A stretch of DNA of 64,000 nt from Mytilus californianus (taxonomy: Eukaryota > Mollusca > Bivalvia > Mytilida > Mytilidae): positions 22,325,732-22,389,731 of the forward strand of contig NW_026262668.1 in assembly GCF_021869535.1 (NCBI RefSeq). The letters run 5' to 3'. Both the position numbers and the translations under genes were made by a program. Within the stretch, counting starts at the first letter, position 1. Each line of letters starts with the position of its first letter. The notes under the pieces are model-generated. The model ran no database searches. It saw only the letters and a list, made by a program, of their open reading frames with translations, and was not told the DNA's origin. Positions 22,815-35,900 of the stretch are shown piece after piece.

Positions 22815-22985
22815 CTGCGTTGTTCGATTTTTTTTTTCAAAACAAAGATGTATTAATTCATTCAATCTGTCTTTGTTTATATAAAATGAGAAGTGTATGT
22901 AGAATTGTCAGAGAACTTATTGGTTTAGAATATTGCATGAGGAAAGAGACCTTGCCAGTTTGCACTCAAACAGATATCTGAATTT
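22815..22985 (+). repeat. Low-copy repeat shared with the left flank of the big array
   Basis: It contains TCAATCTGTCTTTGTTTATA and GAGGAAAGAGAC. The same two blocks in the same order and similar spacing occur at 45866-45935, immediately left of the 16.6-kb array. Part of the first block is also at 39600. Confidence 0.5.
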
Positions 22986-23544
22986 TGTTGTGTTTCATGT
23001 GATCTGTAGGAATACCTTTCCGTTTAATTCAGAATTATCTTCGTTTTGAGTTTCTTTTCCTCCGTCTGTTCACCGTGTGTCCAGGGTGGTTTAGAGTTAC
23101 ACATAATTAATAGTTCGTATATAAATTATTGAATCTAAAAAGTTCATAAAACTAAATTAAATCATAGTTTCAAAATGATTTACTTTTATTAGATAATTGT
23201 AATGGCTTTTAACATAATCTGAAAGACTATATATAAAAAACATATTAAAGGGAAATCCTTTTTCGTTAGTATTTGTTCTTATCTGACTGCTATAACTTAA
23301 GTTGGATAATGTAAGATCTTAATTGAGCCATCCATCAGCTAGTATATGACACTTAATGAATTTAAAACAAATGACCTGTTCATCAAATTAATTAAGTTTA
23401 AGAAGGGAATTCATTAAAAATATTTAAACTGTGACGCATAAGATCCGTTATGGTAAACTATGTACTAAATGCCTCCATATAACATTAGATGAGATCATAC
23501 TTTGTTTAGAAGCATCCATATTAGAATCAACATTATGTTAATGA
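22986..23544. other. No supported feature
   Basis: AT-rich, with nothing recognised. Confidence 0.4.
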
Positions 23545-23790
23545 AATAAAAAAAGAAAAAAAGGTATCACAAAAATAACGAACTATAATGTATATTCAAA
23601 AAGGGGAAGACATAAAATCTGACAAAATCAAAATCATCAACCAAAACCAACGGAACGAGTGGAAAACAACTGTCATATTCATGACTTGGTACAGGCATTA
23701 TTTTAAAAAGAAAATAGAGCGTTTACTAAGAACTGGTTTTCATTTAGCTAAGCCTCCCACTTTTATGGCAGTTGTTTATAACTGTGTTAT
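23545..23790 (-). repeat. Retroelement 3'-tail fragment (minus)
   Basis: GAGTGGAAAACAACTGTCAT and ATGACTTGGTACAGGCATT are the inverse of the segment at 25840-25880. The open frame over this stretch is a by-product of the repeat. Confidence 0.6.
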
Positions 23791-23879
23791 ATTGACAAAA
23801 TTGGGTGAGCCCTCCAAACAGACCTAATTTGTTAACGTGATATTAACTCAAATTCGCAACCAAAACTGTGTAAACATCG

Positions 23880-24120
23880 CACCCATACATCAGTGGTTAT
23901 CGTTTGATGTTGTAGATGATATTTGGTTTTCGTTTATTGTCTTTAACATAAATCAGGCTGCTAGCTTTCTCGTTTGAATTGCTTTTTATAGCTTACTTGT
24001 GTAGTGGGTTATGCTCCATGTTGAAGGACGTACGGTATCCTATCCTTGTTAATTTCTCAATCATTTGGTATCTGGTGGAGAGTTGTCTCAATGGCAATAT
24101 TATCACATCTTCTTACTTTT
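23880..24120 (+). repeat. Dispersed repeat family 1
   Basis: CTTTCTCGTTTGAATTGCTT, a CTCCATGTTGAAGGACGTAC block, and GTGGAGAGTTGTCTCAATGG, with decayed 3' end. Confidence 0.75.
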
Positions 24121-24255
24121 ACAAATACAATTGACTAAAAAATTGAAGATGAAAGTTCATACTATAAAGTACATTAATATGCACTTTCCTTATAATTGGG
24201 ATCCAGCAGCGAAAGCTATGTAAACATACATCACAGACAAACAAACAAACTGGCT

Positions 24256-24669
24256 TCAAAGTTCAAACAAACATACAAAAAAAATTGATAAAGACGTTAA
24301 CAAACGTATTAGTAGTTGATAGCACATACAGTACATTAAAACATAATTCCATATACACTTTCCCGATAAAGTACAAATTAAGAAAAAAATATAAATACAA
24401 GGGTATTCAAAATAAAAACAACATGCGTCTGAGTTGAACCTCTGGACCCGCAGATTATCATAACACTGCTGTCGAAGAACTATTTTTTCAAACCCTGCAT
24501 AACAATTTTCCTTTTGGATTGTAGCGTCAGAAAAAAACATATTGATGGTAATAAATGATGCTTCCAGGGGCAATAATTGAATAGTGTTGCATTTCACAAT
24601 GTTAAAACCATTTGACCAGGATTTGCAAAAGAAGAACAAAATTGATGTCACGGTAATTGCGCTCTGCAT
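24256..24669 (-). CDS. Candidate first exon of a secreted protein (unsure)
   Basis: A minus-strand frame starting at 24669 begins MQSAITVTSILFFFCKSWSN, a plausible signal peptide. It continues for ~75 residues with six cysteines (KCNTIQ, ENCYAGF, RQQCYDN, DACCFYF, YPC). Past residue ~95 the translation turns into low-complexity hydrophobic residues typical of AT-rich non-coding DNA. A real product would thus be an exon of ~270-290 bp with a donor such as CTT|GTATTT near 24395. No known domain was recognised and no partner exon was found, so it may be spurious. Confidence 0.25.
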   Translation of the reverse strand: MQSAITVTSILFFFCKSWSNGFNIVKCNTIQLLPLEASFITINMFFSDATIQKENCYAGFEKIVLRQQCYDNLRVQRFNSDACCFYFEYPCIYIFFLICTLSGKCIWNYVLMYCMCYQLLIRLLTSLSIFFVCLFEL

Positions 24670-24889
24670 TTAGAATTAAGCGGGAGACGTCGCAAAATTT
24701 TTCCGACCTGTAGGAAATGACCGATTTCCCATAAATCACGAGGCGGCAATTTTGGGAATCTTTCAGGAACCAATTTTAAAGAACAATAAGAACGGTAACA
24801 CAAAACATTTATAATATTTTTATTTCAAAATTCACAACGAAAGCCGACTGATAAAGTTTTTTTGAAAAATATTAGTCTAATGAAAAACT

Positions 24890-25340
24890 GCTCAATAAGC
24901 GTCGACAAATATTCAGATATATTGATGACGTTCTTTCCATTAACAATCCAAACTTTTCTGATTAGATTCCATTAATATATCCCCCAGAACAAGAAATTAA
25001 AGAAACAACGGACACGGCTTCCTACACCTCATTTTTAGACTTGTACCTCGAATTTGACATACGCGGTCATCTCAGTATCAGAATCTATGACAAACGAGAC
25101 GATTTTAATTTTGAAATTGTCAATTTCTCCCACCTTAGTAGAAATATACCAACTTCACCTGCATATGGGATATATATTTCCCAACTTATTCGTTATTCAA
25201 GAGATTGCAGCTGCTACACAGACTTTGTCAAACGTCACCAGTGTCTGAGTAGAAAGTTGATGAACCAGGGGTATGTCAAAGAACGTCTCGTCCTTTTTCT
25301 AAAAAAAGTTCATCGAAATGTACCAAGACCTTGTTAATAA
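24890..25340 (+). pseudogene. Decayed reverse transcriptase (RT copy 2)
   Basis: It begins at the catalytic box (RYIDDVLSINNPNFS, ~24916-24960), hits a stop, then reads ARMS of the same protein family: SFLDLYLEFDIRGHLS, IYDKRDDFNFEIVNF and SPAYGIYISQLIRYSRDC, ending in-frame at a TAA near 25335. The 5' half of the RT is missing, as in a 5'-truncated copy. The last frame is open for 98 codons (25041-25337), but starts mid-protein. Confidence 0.8.
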
Positions 25341-26000
25341 ATATTGCGTATCCACTTCACAAATAATACACGATGGTCTTGAAGTAAAGACTCTGGGTAC
25401 TGACGTTGTTTATCATTTTAATACCGTGTTATAGTATTCTTTTATTTGTCTTTATGAATATTACTTTTACTGTTTAGTCCATTTTTTGTGATATCCATGT
25501 GACGTGACACTGTACTTATACATCCGACCATTGTGTTATTGTGCTATGGTAAATTTTTGTATTCTTGTCTTTCATTTTTGCTAATGTGCTTTGTCTGTAT
25601 GCCTTTTTGTGTTTCTTTGTTACATATTTGTTTGTTTTTATAGTGATTAAGATTATAAAACAGTGTTGACTGCTGTACCCCTATTTTTGACATTTTTACC
25701 TATTATGTCTGTTTGTTTACTACATATCGTTATCAATATAATGGAATTTTATGCGACTGTCATTCAATTGAGAGGTTTAGCTAGCTATAAATCCAGGCTT
25801 AATCAACCATTTTCTACATTCTACATAGGAAAATGCCTGTACCAAGTCAGGAATATGACAGTTGTCATCCATTCCTTTGATGTGTTTGAGCTTTTGATTT
25901 TGCCATTTGATTACGGACTTTCAGTTTTGAATTTTCCTCGGATTTTGGTATTTTTGTTATTTTACTTTTCAGTTTTTTTGGCATAAAATACGACATTTCG
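25341..26000 (+). repeat. 3' non-coding tail of RT copy 2
   Basis: This follows the RT without a break and contains blocks found elsewhere as solo fragments: TGCCTGTACCAAGTCAGGAA, ATATGACAGTTGTCATCCAT, GATTTTGCCATTTGATTA and TTGAATTTTCCTCGGA. It shows that the fragments at 11400-11535 and 23545-23790 derive from this element tail. A long frame at 25663-25986 is a chance opening in T-rich tail sequence. Confidence 0.6.
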
Positions 26001-26363
26001 TTTTGGTTTTGAAATGATACATTACTGCTGATATGCCGCTAATGGACATTTATTATAGCTCTTAAATAAAATCGCTTTGTTTAATTTATCACCAAAAATA
26101 CCAGAAAGATTCAGAAAAAACTTAAGATAAAAAAAACTTCAACGAATATAAAATAATGAACCTCATTTTCCTCAAAAACAAGCACTACGTTTTATTTTAT
26201 GATTTTATCCAAACTTTATCTCAATCTATAACATATCTCAAAATGACAAAAAGGACAATATCATGTGTAATGTTCGCATATACTGAGAATATCTCATTTT
26301 ATCTGCCTATTTCCTATGATTAAATTGATAAAATCCTGGTTAAAGTAAAATAAACTTGAATCA

Positions 26364-26961
26364 TTAATAAGATCCATTTAATAAGACGTAGCCGTGATCT
26401 TTTTCAATTAGCTTACACTTTTTTAAAGGCTGGTAAGGATTTAAATAATCATCGTTTTTATCATTTTTTTCGTTATCCGAACCTGATGACGAATACGTTT
26501 CTACATGAACCATTGCGAGTATTTCAGTTTCACAACTACCAATTGTTGGTTTACTAGGTGTAATATAGTCTTGGTCGGTTTCTTGGATGCTGGAAATTTG
26601 GTCATGACTTTCAAAACTTTCCGGTCCGCTGTTCTCGTATGGATGTTTGTCAACACTCGTTGTAATTTGTCTGCAGAAGGGTGGTGTGTAACTCGCTGTT
26701 TCTCCGTTGTCGTTTTTGATACTGTCTGAACCTGATGATCCGTTCATTACTTCTAAATATGGGTTGTCGTTGATACTTGAAATTGAAATTTTATCTTCAT
26801 CAATGGTGTGGTATAATCCTTCGCTCAACTCAAATATCTCGTTACAGATGCGCTTGCTTTTTTTCTCCTAGTATTATATTTCTTGAATAAATAGTAGATT
26901 CCAAGTATCAGTATAAAACCGGTTACAGCACCTGAGTATATGAGTAGTCCTAACTGAAACC
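26364..26961 (-). CDS. EGF-like receptor exon 7: transmembrane helix and tail
   Basis: The acceptor is TTATTTTACAG|GG. The first frame encodes FQLGLLIYSGAVTGFILILG and a basic stop-transfer segment, then would end early at TGA (~26828). The second frame, shifted by one base inside the A-run, stays open to TAA at 26366-26364 and encodes KRICNEIFELSEGLYHTIDE and the tyrosine-rich tail. The tail has an internal echo (SGSDSIKND and SGSDNEKND; NPYLEV and NPYQPL). Reading A8 instead of A7 fuses both frames. Confidence 0.8.
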
Positions 26962-29900
26962 CTGTAAAATAAGGCAAATAGATATTTATGTATAATTAGG
27001 TTTGTGCATCTGGTACACACAACAAGAGACTTTTACCTATATCTTGTGGTTTTACTCCGATTCCTAGATATTTTTGTTTCCCGTCGTTGTAAGTGTCGCT
27101 AGTAATTTTTTAAATCTTATTCTTCGCTTTACTTACATATGCAAATAAGGGCATTTTATCCAAAGAAAAAGTGTATCATTATTATGTTTTATTTGACAAA
27201 ATGTGGCCGCCAAATGAAAAAAATGTATTATTCTTTCTGTATCTTTGTTAGAAATCCAGTCGTTTGTCATATTTCTTTGGTAAGTTGACCCAAAGTTGTA
27301 ATTTTATAGTTCCCTTAAAACTTTTTTTGATTAAAAATAAAAAGGGTGGTCTACGAGGAATGTCAAACTGCGAATCACAAAGACGATAATAGAATTAAAA
27401 AAGATATACTACAAATTGTAACAGGTCCCCAGACACGCAGTCTCTATTCCTTATTGATTAGGTCAAAAATTTGTTACATTAAAAAAGGTGAGAAAAACAT
27501 TTTATGTATGGTTCTTTTAATTTCTTATTTTCGATAATAAGGACAAAGTACGTAAATTTGAATGAAATTCATATTCAAATTTGTTACTATTTATCATGCA
27601 AATATAAATAAAGATAGTTTAGTTATAAAAAAAAAGTTTGCTTTTCACTTCCTTGGTCTTTCAAGAAAAGCGGCCATGTTTATCAAATAAAGGATATCAG
27701 CGATACCGTTTTCAATTAAACAACTCCTAGAATTATTGTGGTCATATGTGCTGTAAATCAGCTGTTTTGTTTCACAGGTTTGTCTTTTTTTGTCGGCTGA
27801 AGACAGATACCCTTTTTGGTTATTGCAAACGTGACTCATATAGGACAACTGTGAAACTAATTGTAAAAAGTTTAATACCCCTTTTGTATGCACTAATACA
27901 CCGGAACACCGTATTGTTGTAACAGAACGAACGGAAGTAAAATGTAATGAAATTGCAGAAATTTCATGTAGCTCATTCGATTACTTTATTTATACTGAAG
28001 AATAAGAATTGGTGGTTCAAATCATGGAATTTGTTTATTTGTCGAAGCCATAAACAGTCTACCTTTCTTCAAGTATGGTTTTATACCGGCTTCGACCTAT
28101 CAACGAAACATGACGGGTGCCACTGGTGGAACATGAACTGCTTATCTTTCTAGAGAATAAAAGTTCCTCTTGGTTATTTGGTAGGGCTCGTATAGTTAAA
28201 CTTAGTTACTATGTAGTCATTTGTTGACTAATGTTTGTTTTTTTTTTGTTCCAGTTGCTGTCCGTCCTTCTTGTACTGAATGTTGGGAAATGTTCTTTAA
28301 ATGTTCTTACAATTTTTGGTTATCAAAACCAGATTACTGTTGATCAAAATATATATGTTTTTTATTTTCTTCAATAATCATTATTACAGTGAATCAGCAA
28401 TAAATCCTAATTGTCATGCACTGGTGAATGCAAATGTGAGACAGTAACAGATGTTTCAGTTTAAAAATTGACTTGAATATTACCATTATGTGGACTTTTA
28501 CACTCCGTTGAACCTGATATTGGTGTTAGGTATACTGTGACTGATTCAGACTTATCTACATGTATAATATAGCTTGATATATAAGGCAATATGCATCATA
28601 AAGGATACCATGTAAAACATTTAACATGTCTTTAACCACATAAACTGCGAGTGAAAACCTCAGCGTCGATTCGTTAAAAAAATATCATTTACTTTCGATG
28701 ATGTAGGGTTATTACAATGAACTTTATAAAAATATATTATATATGGTCTGAATTCAATACCACCTTTATTTATAGTATGATATTATATTCATATAAAAGA
28801 AAGTTTTAACAATTAAATTGCTCGTAAAATTTTAAATCAACTACTTGGAAATGACTGTTACACAGTACTAGTTAGTGATATCTTACTTAGATGTATTATA
28901 ACTTTTTTTTACCTGATGGTTGTACAGTTGAAACCAGATAACTCACTGTATGCACAGACAACGAAGTGGTTACACTATTACCTGAAGAAAATCAGAAATT
29001 CGGAAACAGTCATTTAATCTACCAAGTTATACAAACATCATAAGTCTTTTTAAAGCAGATAAGGAACAAGGTTAAGTGTATTACCATTTAATTTGAAGAT
29101 ATTCCTTTCTTTCAAAACATATAATAAGTCACATGTAGTCTTTGAATTCCTTGAAGAGCGTCTATCGCTTAAACTGTATCTTTTTAGATTTATTAAGGAT
29201 TTTTCACCCCAGGGACAAATCACCTTATCTGTATTTGGCAAAACCGTCCGGAATTGTGGGTCCTCAATGCTCTTCAACTTAGCAATTTATTTCACCTTTT
29301 TTTAACTTTTTCTATTCGAGCGTAACTAATGAATTTTTTGTAAATGAATCGCGCGCACGGTCTGGCAAAAAAAGACTGATATAAACGATTAGTTCATCAT
29401 CAAATTGTTATATACAAAAAATCAAATAGTGTTCATCTCATTAGCCCCACATGATAAAATGGTCGATTTTGTTCCAAAAATATTTTGACATTTGGGTCTG
29501 CCCTTCGAAATCTCTAACAACTACCTACTCTAGGGGTGGTGTGAAGCAGATGAAGATACTAAAAAGTTAAAAGATCTGTTAGAATATAAGCAATCAAAGT
29601 CCCTCTGTTAATGCAATAGTACAAAAAACATTTGATTTTTCTACTCTTTACACTAGAATTCCTTATTTTAAACTTAAAGACAGATTAGAAAAATTTGTCC
29701 AGCTTTGTTTCATAAAATTAGTTTGTACACCGCTTATACACATACCACTCAGTTCACTTAAACTGACATTATCAAAATGCTGGAACATATTTGTTACATT
29801 AATTTTGGAGGACATGTTTTTCAACAGACAATATGTATTCCTATGGGAGCTAACTTTAGCCCTTTGCATGTCAACTATTTCCTGTATTCTTATGAGGCAA

Positions 29901-32900
29901 CTTTTATAGAGAAGCTTCTAAAGATAAATGAAAAGAAGCTGGATTTATCCTTTAACTTTAACCTGCTGTTATATGAATAATTTAAAATTTGGTGACTATT
30001 TTGACTGCATCTAGCCCAATGAACTTGAAAAAAGAATACGACAGATACAAATAAGTCTGCCTCATATTTTCACTTACATCTAGAAATTGACAATGAGGGT
30101 CAAATGAGAACTAAACTTTACGACAAAAGAGATGATTTCATCTTCCTCTTTGTGAACTTTCCATTTCTGTGTAGTATCATTCTTCCAGTACCTGTATACG
30201 AAGTATATACCTTCCCGTTGATATGATATTCCAGGGCTGCGTTTCCTTTCGTAAGGATTCCAAGTGGTTTAGTGAAAGTCATTCCTTCGAAAGTTTTACC
30301 AATGAAATAATGATTGGTTGACTGTTATGGAATATTTGACTATGGATATGCCCCACTTGTAATAACCACAATCCCATCCGTTTTTTCTCGATTGGGATAG
30401 TACAAAAAGCGACTTATTACTTGATTTTGACTTGTTTGAGTAACAAGACGAATACCACATGTTGAGCAGGAACTGATTATTCTTCAAGTGAACCCGATTT
30501 CATACACAGGTTTTTGTCGAGGTTTGTTTTACTTCATCTGTGGGTTTTCTATGTAATTTTTTTGTTATTGTTGTTTGTCCTTTCATTGTTATTAATTTTT
30601 GCCATGATAGTGTCTGCTATTTTTGGACTAATAATTTTCGGATATATTCTCTCTCTCTCTTTTTTAACAAAGAAATTGCTTGTGCGAGTGAGACCGTTTT
30701 CTATAAAGTTCAACTATCATAACAGAAATCGCTAAATATATCTAGTCTTAAAAGAGGGACGAAAGATACCAGAGGGACAGTCAAACTCACAGATCGAAAA
30801 CTAACTGACAACGCCATGGTCAAAAATAAAAAGACAAACAGACAAATAATAGTACAGATGACACAACATAGAAAACTAAAGACTAAGCAACACGAACCCT
30901 ACGTCAATGATGTGAGCTGTATCTTTAGTATTCTTTTCATGTTTATAATTGTGTGTAATTGTCATTATTTACCTGATATTGAGTTTGTTACTGTTGATTC
31001 TGAGAAGCTTTGATGTCCTATACACCCGTGAATATGGTGACATCTGAAAAATTGGTTTGATTGTACTTATCATCAATACTTATACTGGCAACATAAAGAA
31101 AACGATCACCAATGATTAAAATTAATTTGCAAATGATTATCATAATTCCTACATTCCTACTCGGTATAGTGCAGAACAACAACAACGAAAAACGTCCGCA
31201 TAAAATAGTTCTAATTTGGGGATCTCTCTCTATCTCTCTCCCCCCCCCCCCCCCCCCCCCCCCCCCCAAACACATACATAACAAACAATTCCACTGACTT
31301 CAATAGTTACAAAACACAATACATTCTAGATCAGAATCATAGAATAGAGTATCTTTTTCATAATACATGTACATAAATAATATGATTTGTATTTTTGAAT
31401 ATTGTCCTGAATCGCATAATAAATGATAGTATCATATTTGGATACGTCAATCATTGAAATAAATCTTTGTTAAATTGAATAAAACTTACTTTTGGTTGAC
31501 CTGACATTTACATTTGGTGATACATCTGCGACCATCGACATTCCGACTACATTTTCTACACGGTTGACCTTCGTATGACGTATATCCGAGTCTACATGCT
31601 CAATTATGAAAAAAAAAATGATTAATTGTAACTCAGCAAAGAGCCCAGGTTTATATGGAAAGAATATGTTACAGAAATCGTAAAATCATAATTAGTCTTT
31701 AGAAAGATTTTATCTTCAAATACTGCAACTTGGACAAACAGGTGTCGTTTTTTTGTGAATAAATGTCACACCAAATTCATATTCAAATCGTCTTCTTATC
31801 TTTACTAAAATTCATAGGCTTACGGTGTTAGATGTCAATAGCTAACACCATCATGACGTTTGGATAGTTAACTCTCGACTACATTTTTAATAAGCCACAC
31901 AATGTTCAACTATATCAAAATGAGATAGGTGACAAACTTAACTGAGTAAAACTTACAAGTTTTGATTTGACAATTTACTCCTCGAGAATGGGAAGTTAAC
32001 AATAGAAATTCTGCATGATATTATATTGTTTTTCATAGATCTTATTTTCAAGTCGTCCATTCATAACCTTTTAGAAAAAGGCTAACTGAATCATGAACAC
32101 ACAAACTATGTACAGAAATGATAAAATCAATAGATATATTATTCTTTGAATGTTTATTTACCAACCCGACAAACTCCATGAGGCTAACACATACAAATAA
32201 TAAATGACTTATTCATGTCCATTGATAAATGCTCCATATATTTTCTATCTCTTGTACGATTCTGATAATCATAAATTTGTTTTAGCCAATGATATGCATG
32301 TACATACATTCTACATAATTACGTGTTTTTGATGGTCATTTTAGTTTGGTTGACGGTTTAAACTTGTCAACTCTTTACACTACACTTCCACACAATCTCA
32401 TCAAACAAAATTTATCCTATTTATTAAATGATTGTTTGAATGCTGCATCTAATATAAAGCCTTTTCCCTAATGAGAAAGGTTAACATGCTAGATATACTT
32501 ACTGTAGTTTTGGTGAAATGATTAAACCTGTAAATTTTCTCCTTCACAACATTTATGTACGTTTCGGCAATACAGTTAATCGACAGGTTGTAGGTTTTCC
32601 TATGGGCATCAATTGTGTCCCTTTAATTGCAGATTTGTTCCTGTACGGTTTTGAATCAGTTTTTTGGCCAACTTTAGTCAAAACCCGTATAAATTGCATC
32701 TTATTCGATTTAACCCCGCCACATTCTGTGTGTGTCTGTCCCAAGTCAGGAGGAGCCTGTAATTCAGTGGTTGTCGTTTGTTGCTGTGTAACATATTTGT
32801 TTTTCTTGACGTACAGAAATTAGACCGTAAGTTTTCTCGTTTGAATTGTTTTACATTTGTCATTTTGGGGCCTTTTATAGCTGACTGTGCGGTATGGGCT

Positions 32901-35900
32901 TTGCTCATTGTTGAAGGATGTACAGTGATCTATAGTTGTTAATTTCTGTGTCATTTTGTCTCTTGTGGAGAATTGTCTCATTGGCAATCATACCACATCT
33001 TCTTTTATATCAATGGCACTTCCCGTTATCTTGACGATACTTTTTCGTTAAAAAATCAAGATTTCTCTAAATATACTGCCGACATTTAGACAAAGGAAGT
33101 TACTTTAAATAAATCAAATATAAACAGCAATTACAGTCCTTTCTTAGATTTAGATATTTAAATTTTACATGGGAAACTCTACACAAAAATTAACGACATT
33201 TTTCGTTCCCTATTGCAAATGTTCCGTTTTCAGACGGTGATGTTCCTTTGGCACCATTTTAAGGTGTTTATAGTTCGTTATTCCCGCGTCTCAGTGTAGT
33301 GATGATTTATGTTTCAATTACCGTAATCTATGTTTAACTGTTAAATTGTTAAGTCAAAGATTTAGTTAATACAAATTACTTAAAACCTTTAGTAACGTCT
33401 TCCATAGATACAAAGATTTGGTTTGGAAGTTTTGATTGAACCTGTAAAATCGTATTGCAAACGGAATAGCACATCCTAATTTTTACGGTGATTGTGTTCA
33501 CCGAGCCCGTATATTTATATACGATACGAGTAAACTTATCGATCCTCGGGTTTTTTTTTCTGACCGTTAATGACGTCTTTGCACTAAATTCCTTTGATGT
33601 TGGATTTGTACTGCATGATTAATAGTTAACTAAAGTCTTATATGCATGATGTTTTTATTTGTTGTTATTGGTTTTGAACTAGCTTTCAGTAACTGCGAGT
33701 ACTATCAGAACCGTACTTTGTGTTTTTTTGTGTTTTGTTGGAGGTTTTGTTTTGTGCTTTGTACCGATTTGATGATTTGGTTGACCGTTATGGAATAACC
33801 GTTTCACAGATGATATCGGATATGTTCCTTATGTCGTAACTACAATACCCTTCCCTTTTCACGAATGTGACTTACCGAATTTGACTATTTTCCGGATTTG
33901 ATATAACATGAGCAGCACGACGGGTGCCACATGTGGAGCAGGATCTGCTTACCCTTCCAGAGCACCTGAGATCACCCCCAGTTTTTGGTGGGGTTCGTGT
34001 TGCTTAGTCTTTAGTTTTCTATGTTGTGTCATCTGTACTATTATTTGTCTGTTTGTCTTTTTATTTTTGGCCATGGCGTTGTCAATCTATGAGTTTGACT
34101 GTCCCTCTGGTATCTTTCGTCCCTCTTGTATCTTTCGTCTCTCTTTTTCAATTGATTTATATAGTTTGTTCTGATATTGAACTGTTACGCCATTGTCTCA
34201 GAAAAGAGTGAGGGTTTGACGCCCGCAAACATGTGCCTGTCCCAAGTCAGGAGCCTGTAATTCAGTGGTTGTCGTTTGTTGCTGTATATCATATCTGTTT
34301 TTCGTTTATTATTTTGAACATAAATCAGGAGTTTTACTGTTAGTTTTTTCTTGAATTGTTTTCATTGTCATTTCGGGGTCCAATTTAGCTAAATATGCGG
34401 TATGAGTTTTGTTCATTGTTAAAGGCCGTACGGTGACCTATAAATGTTAACTCTAACGTCATTTTGTCTCTGGTGGAGAGTTGTCTCGTTGGCTAGCATG
34501 CCATATCTCCTTATTTTTATATTATTGTAAAATCTGTTATGGAGAAAATCCATACGAAATAACCTGCCAGTTTGGGTATGTAGGTAGCCGGAAAACTTAT
34601 TTAAATAAAGATATGAATAACACGAGTTGTATTGTAAAAGTAAATGAAATTAAACACGAATTTAAACTTAATTACTGTTAGTTTTATGTAGTCTCGTTAT
34701 GTCGGTTGTAATATGCATCTTTAGAATAAAACTGTATTGAATGTTATGTTACACATTGTTTATATGATATGTGCTCGCTATCGTCACCTTAATTACAAAC
34801 TATTACCACTTTTTACAGTTCAGCAGTCCAAGCTCTGAAACATAGGTAGTTTGACCAGTACTACCGCATCTATTTTTGACAATGGGTATTGACGAGATCA
34901 CACATAGAATAACTATAGGACTATTTTTACGGCAATATTAGTGAAGTACTTACAAGAAAAGCGCTAAAAATACATGTCAATATGTATGATGTATTTTCTA
35001 AATTTATATTATGCCTTTTTGCTTAATTAAAAACAACTTATAAATGCTGATAACAGTGCAAAATAAAATTGCACTTCCCTTATGTATTTTGTTTAAGAAA
35101 TCGCTTTCTCAAAAAATATTTCCTAAAGATTGGAAATTGGCTGGGTTTTTATATCAAGCCAGATTTTTTTTTATCATGCAAACCGAGAAAGAATATTTTT
35201 TTTCAGTCAATCCAAAGCAAGAATATTTTCATCAAATGCATCATACATGTCATACTTGCTGAAGATGAAGCCAGAATATTTTTTAAGCAACTGAATAGGC
35301 CAGATTATTTTTTTTCAAAAAAACCTAGGCCCCCGCTCCCCCCCCCCCACCGAAAGTCAAATAGTCCATGCATAAGCAAGGCATTCGATCGAGTATGAAT
35401 AAAGGACCTACTTCTTAAGTTAGAAATATATGATATAAAAGGAAAGCTGTTATTATGGCTTGAAATTTACTCAACTAATAGAACTCAGAGGGTAGTATTA
35501 AAATAGGCGACTTCCGAATTACGCAATCTTAAAGCAGGTGTTCCACGAGGCTCAGTACTGGGTCCCCTTTTATTTCTAATCTTTATTAATGACATTGCAG
35601 ATGGTATGATTGGATTAAGTAGAATGTTGGCAGACGATACGTCTATTGGACATACTGCTCCAAATGAAATTACTCTTTAATCCATGATTAATATCGATTT
35701 ACAAAATATTAGTTTCTGAACAAATGATTGGCTAGTTAAATTCAATCCAAATATAACTAATATCATGTTATTTTGTGTCAAAACTTCCAAAAAATAACTC
35801 GATTTTGATTTTGGTGGAGTTCAGGTAGATACAGTTGCTAGTCATAAACATTTAGGTTTTTTTCAGTAGTGATTGCAAGTGGACCAAGTATACAGACTAA

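Noticed and set aside
27040-27105. Possible extra stalk exon of the receptor (donor GTAAAAG, acceptor TTACTAG)
   Set aside because: In the phase set by its neighbours it contains a stop; the open phase does not fit the splice pattern.
31018-31297. Frames with poly-Gly or poly-Pro
   Set aside because: They arise from the 28-base C run; the real coding part here is the 71-bp receptor exon at 30973-31043.
32518-34211. Several 60-100-codon frames as small genes
   Set aside because: They lie in RT copy 4, repeat family 1 or repeat family 2, as shown by sharing of their sequence with other places in the window.
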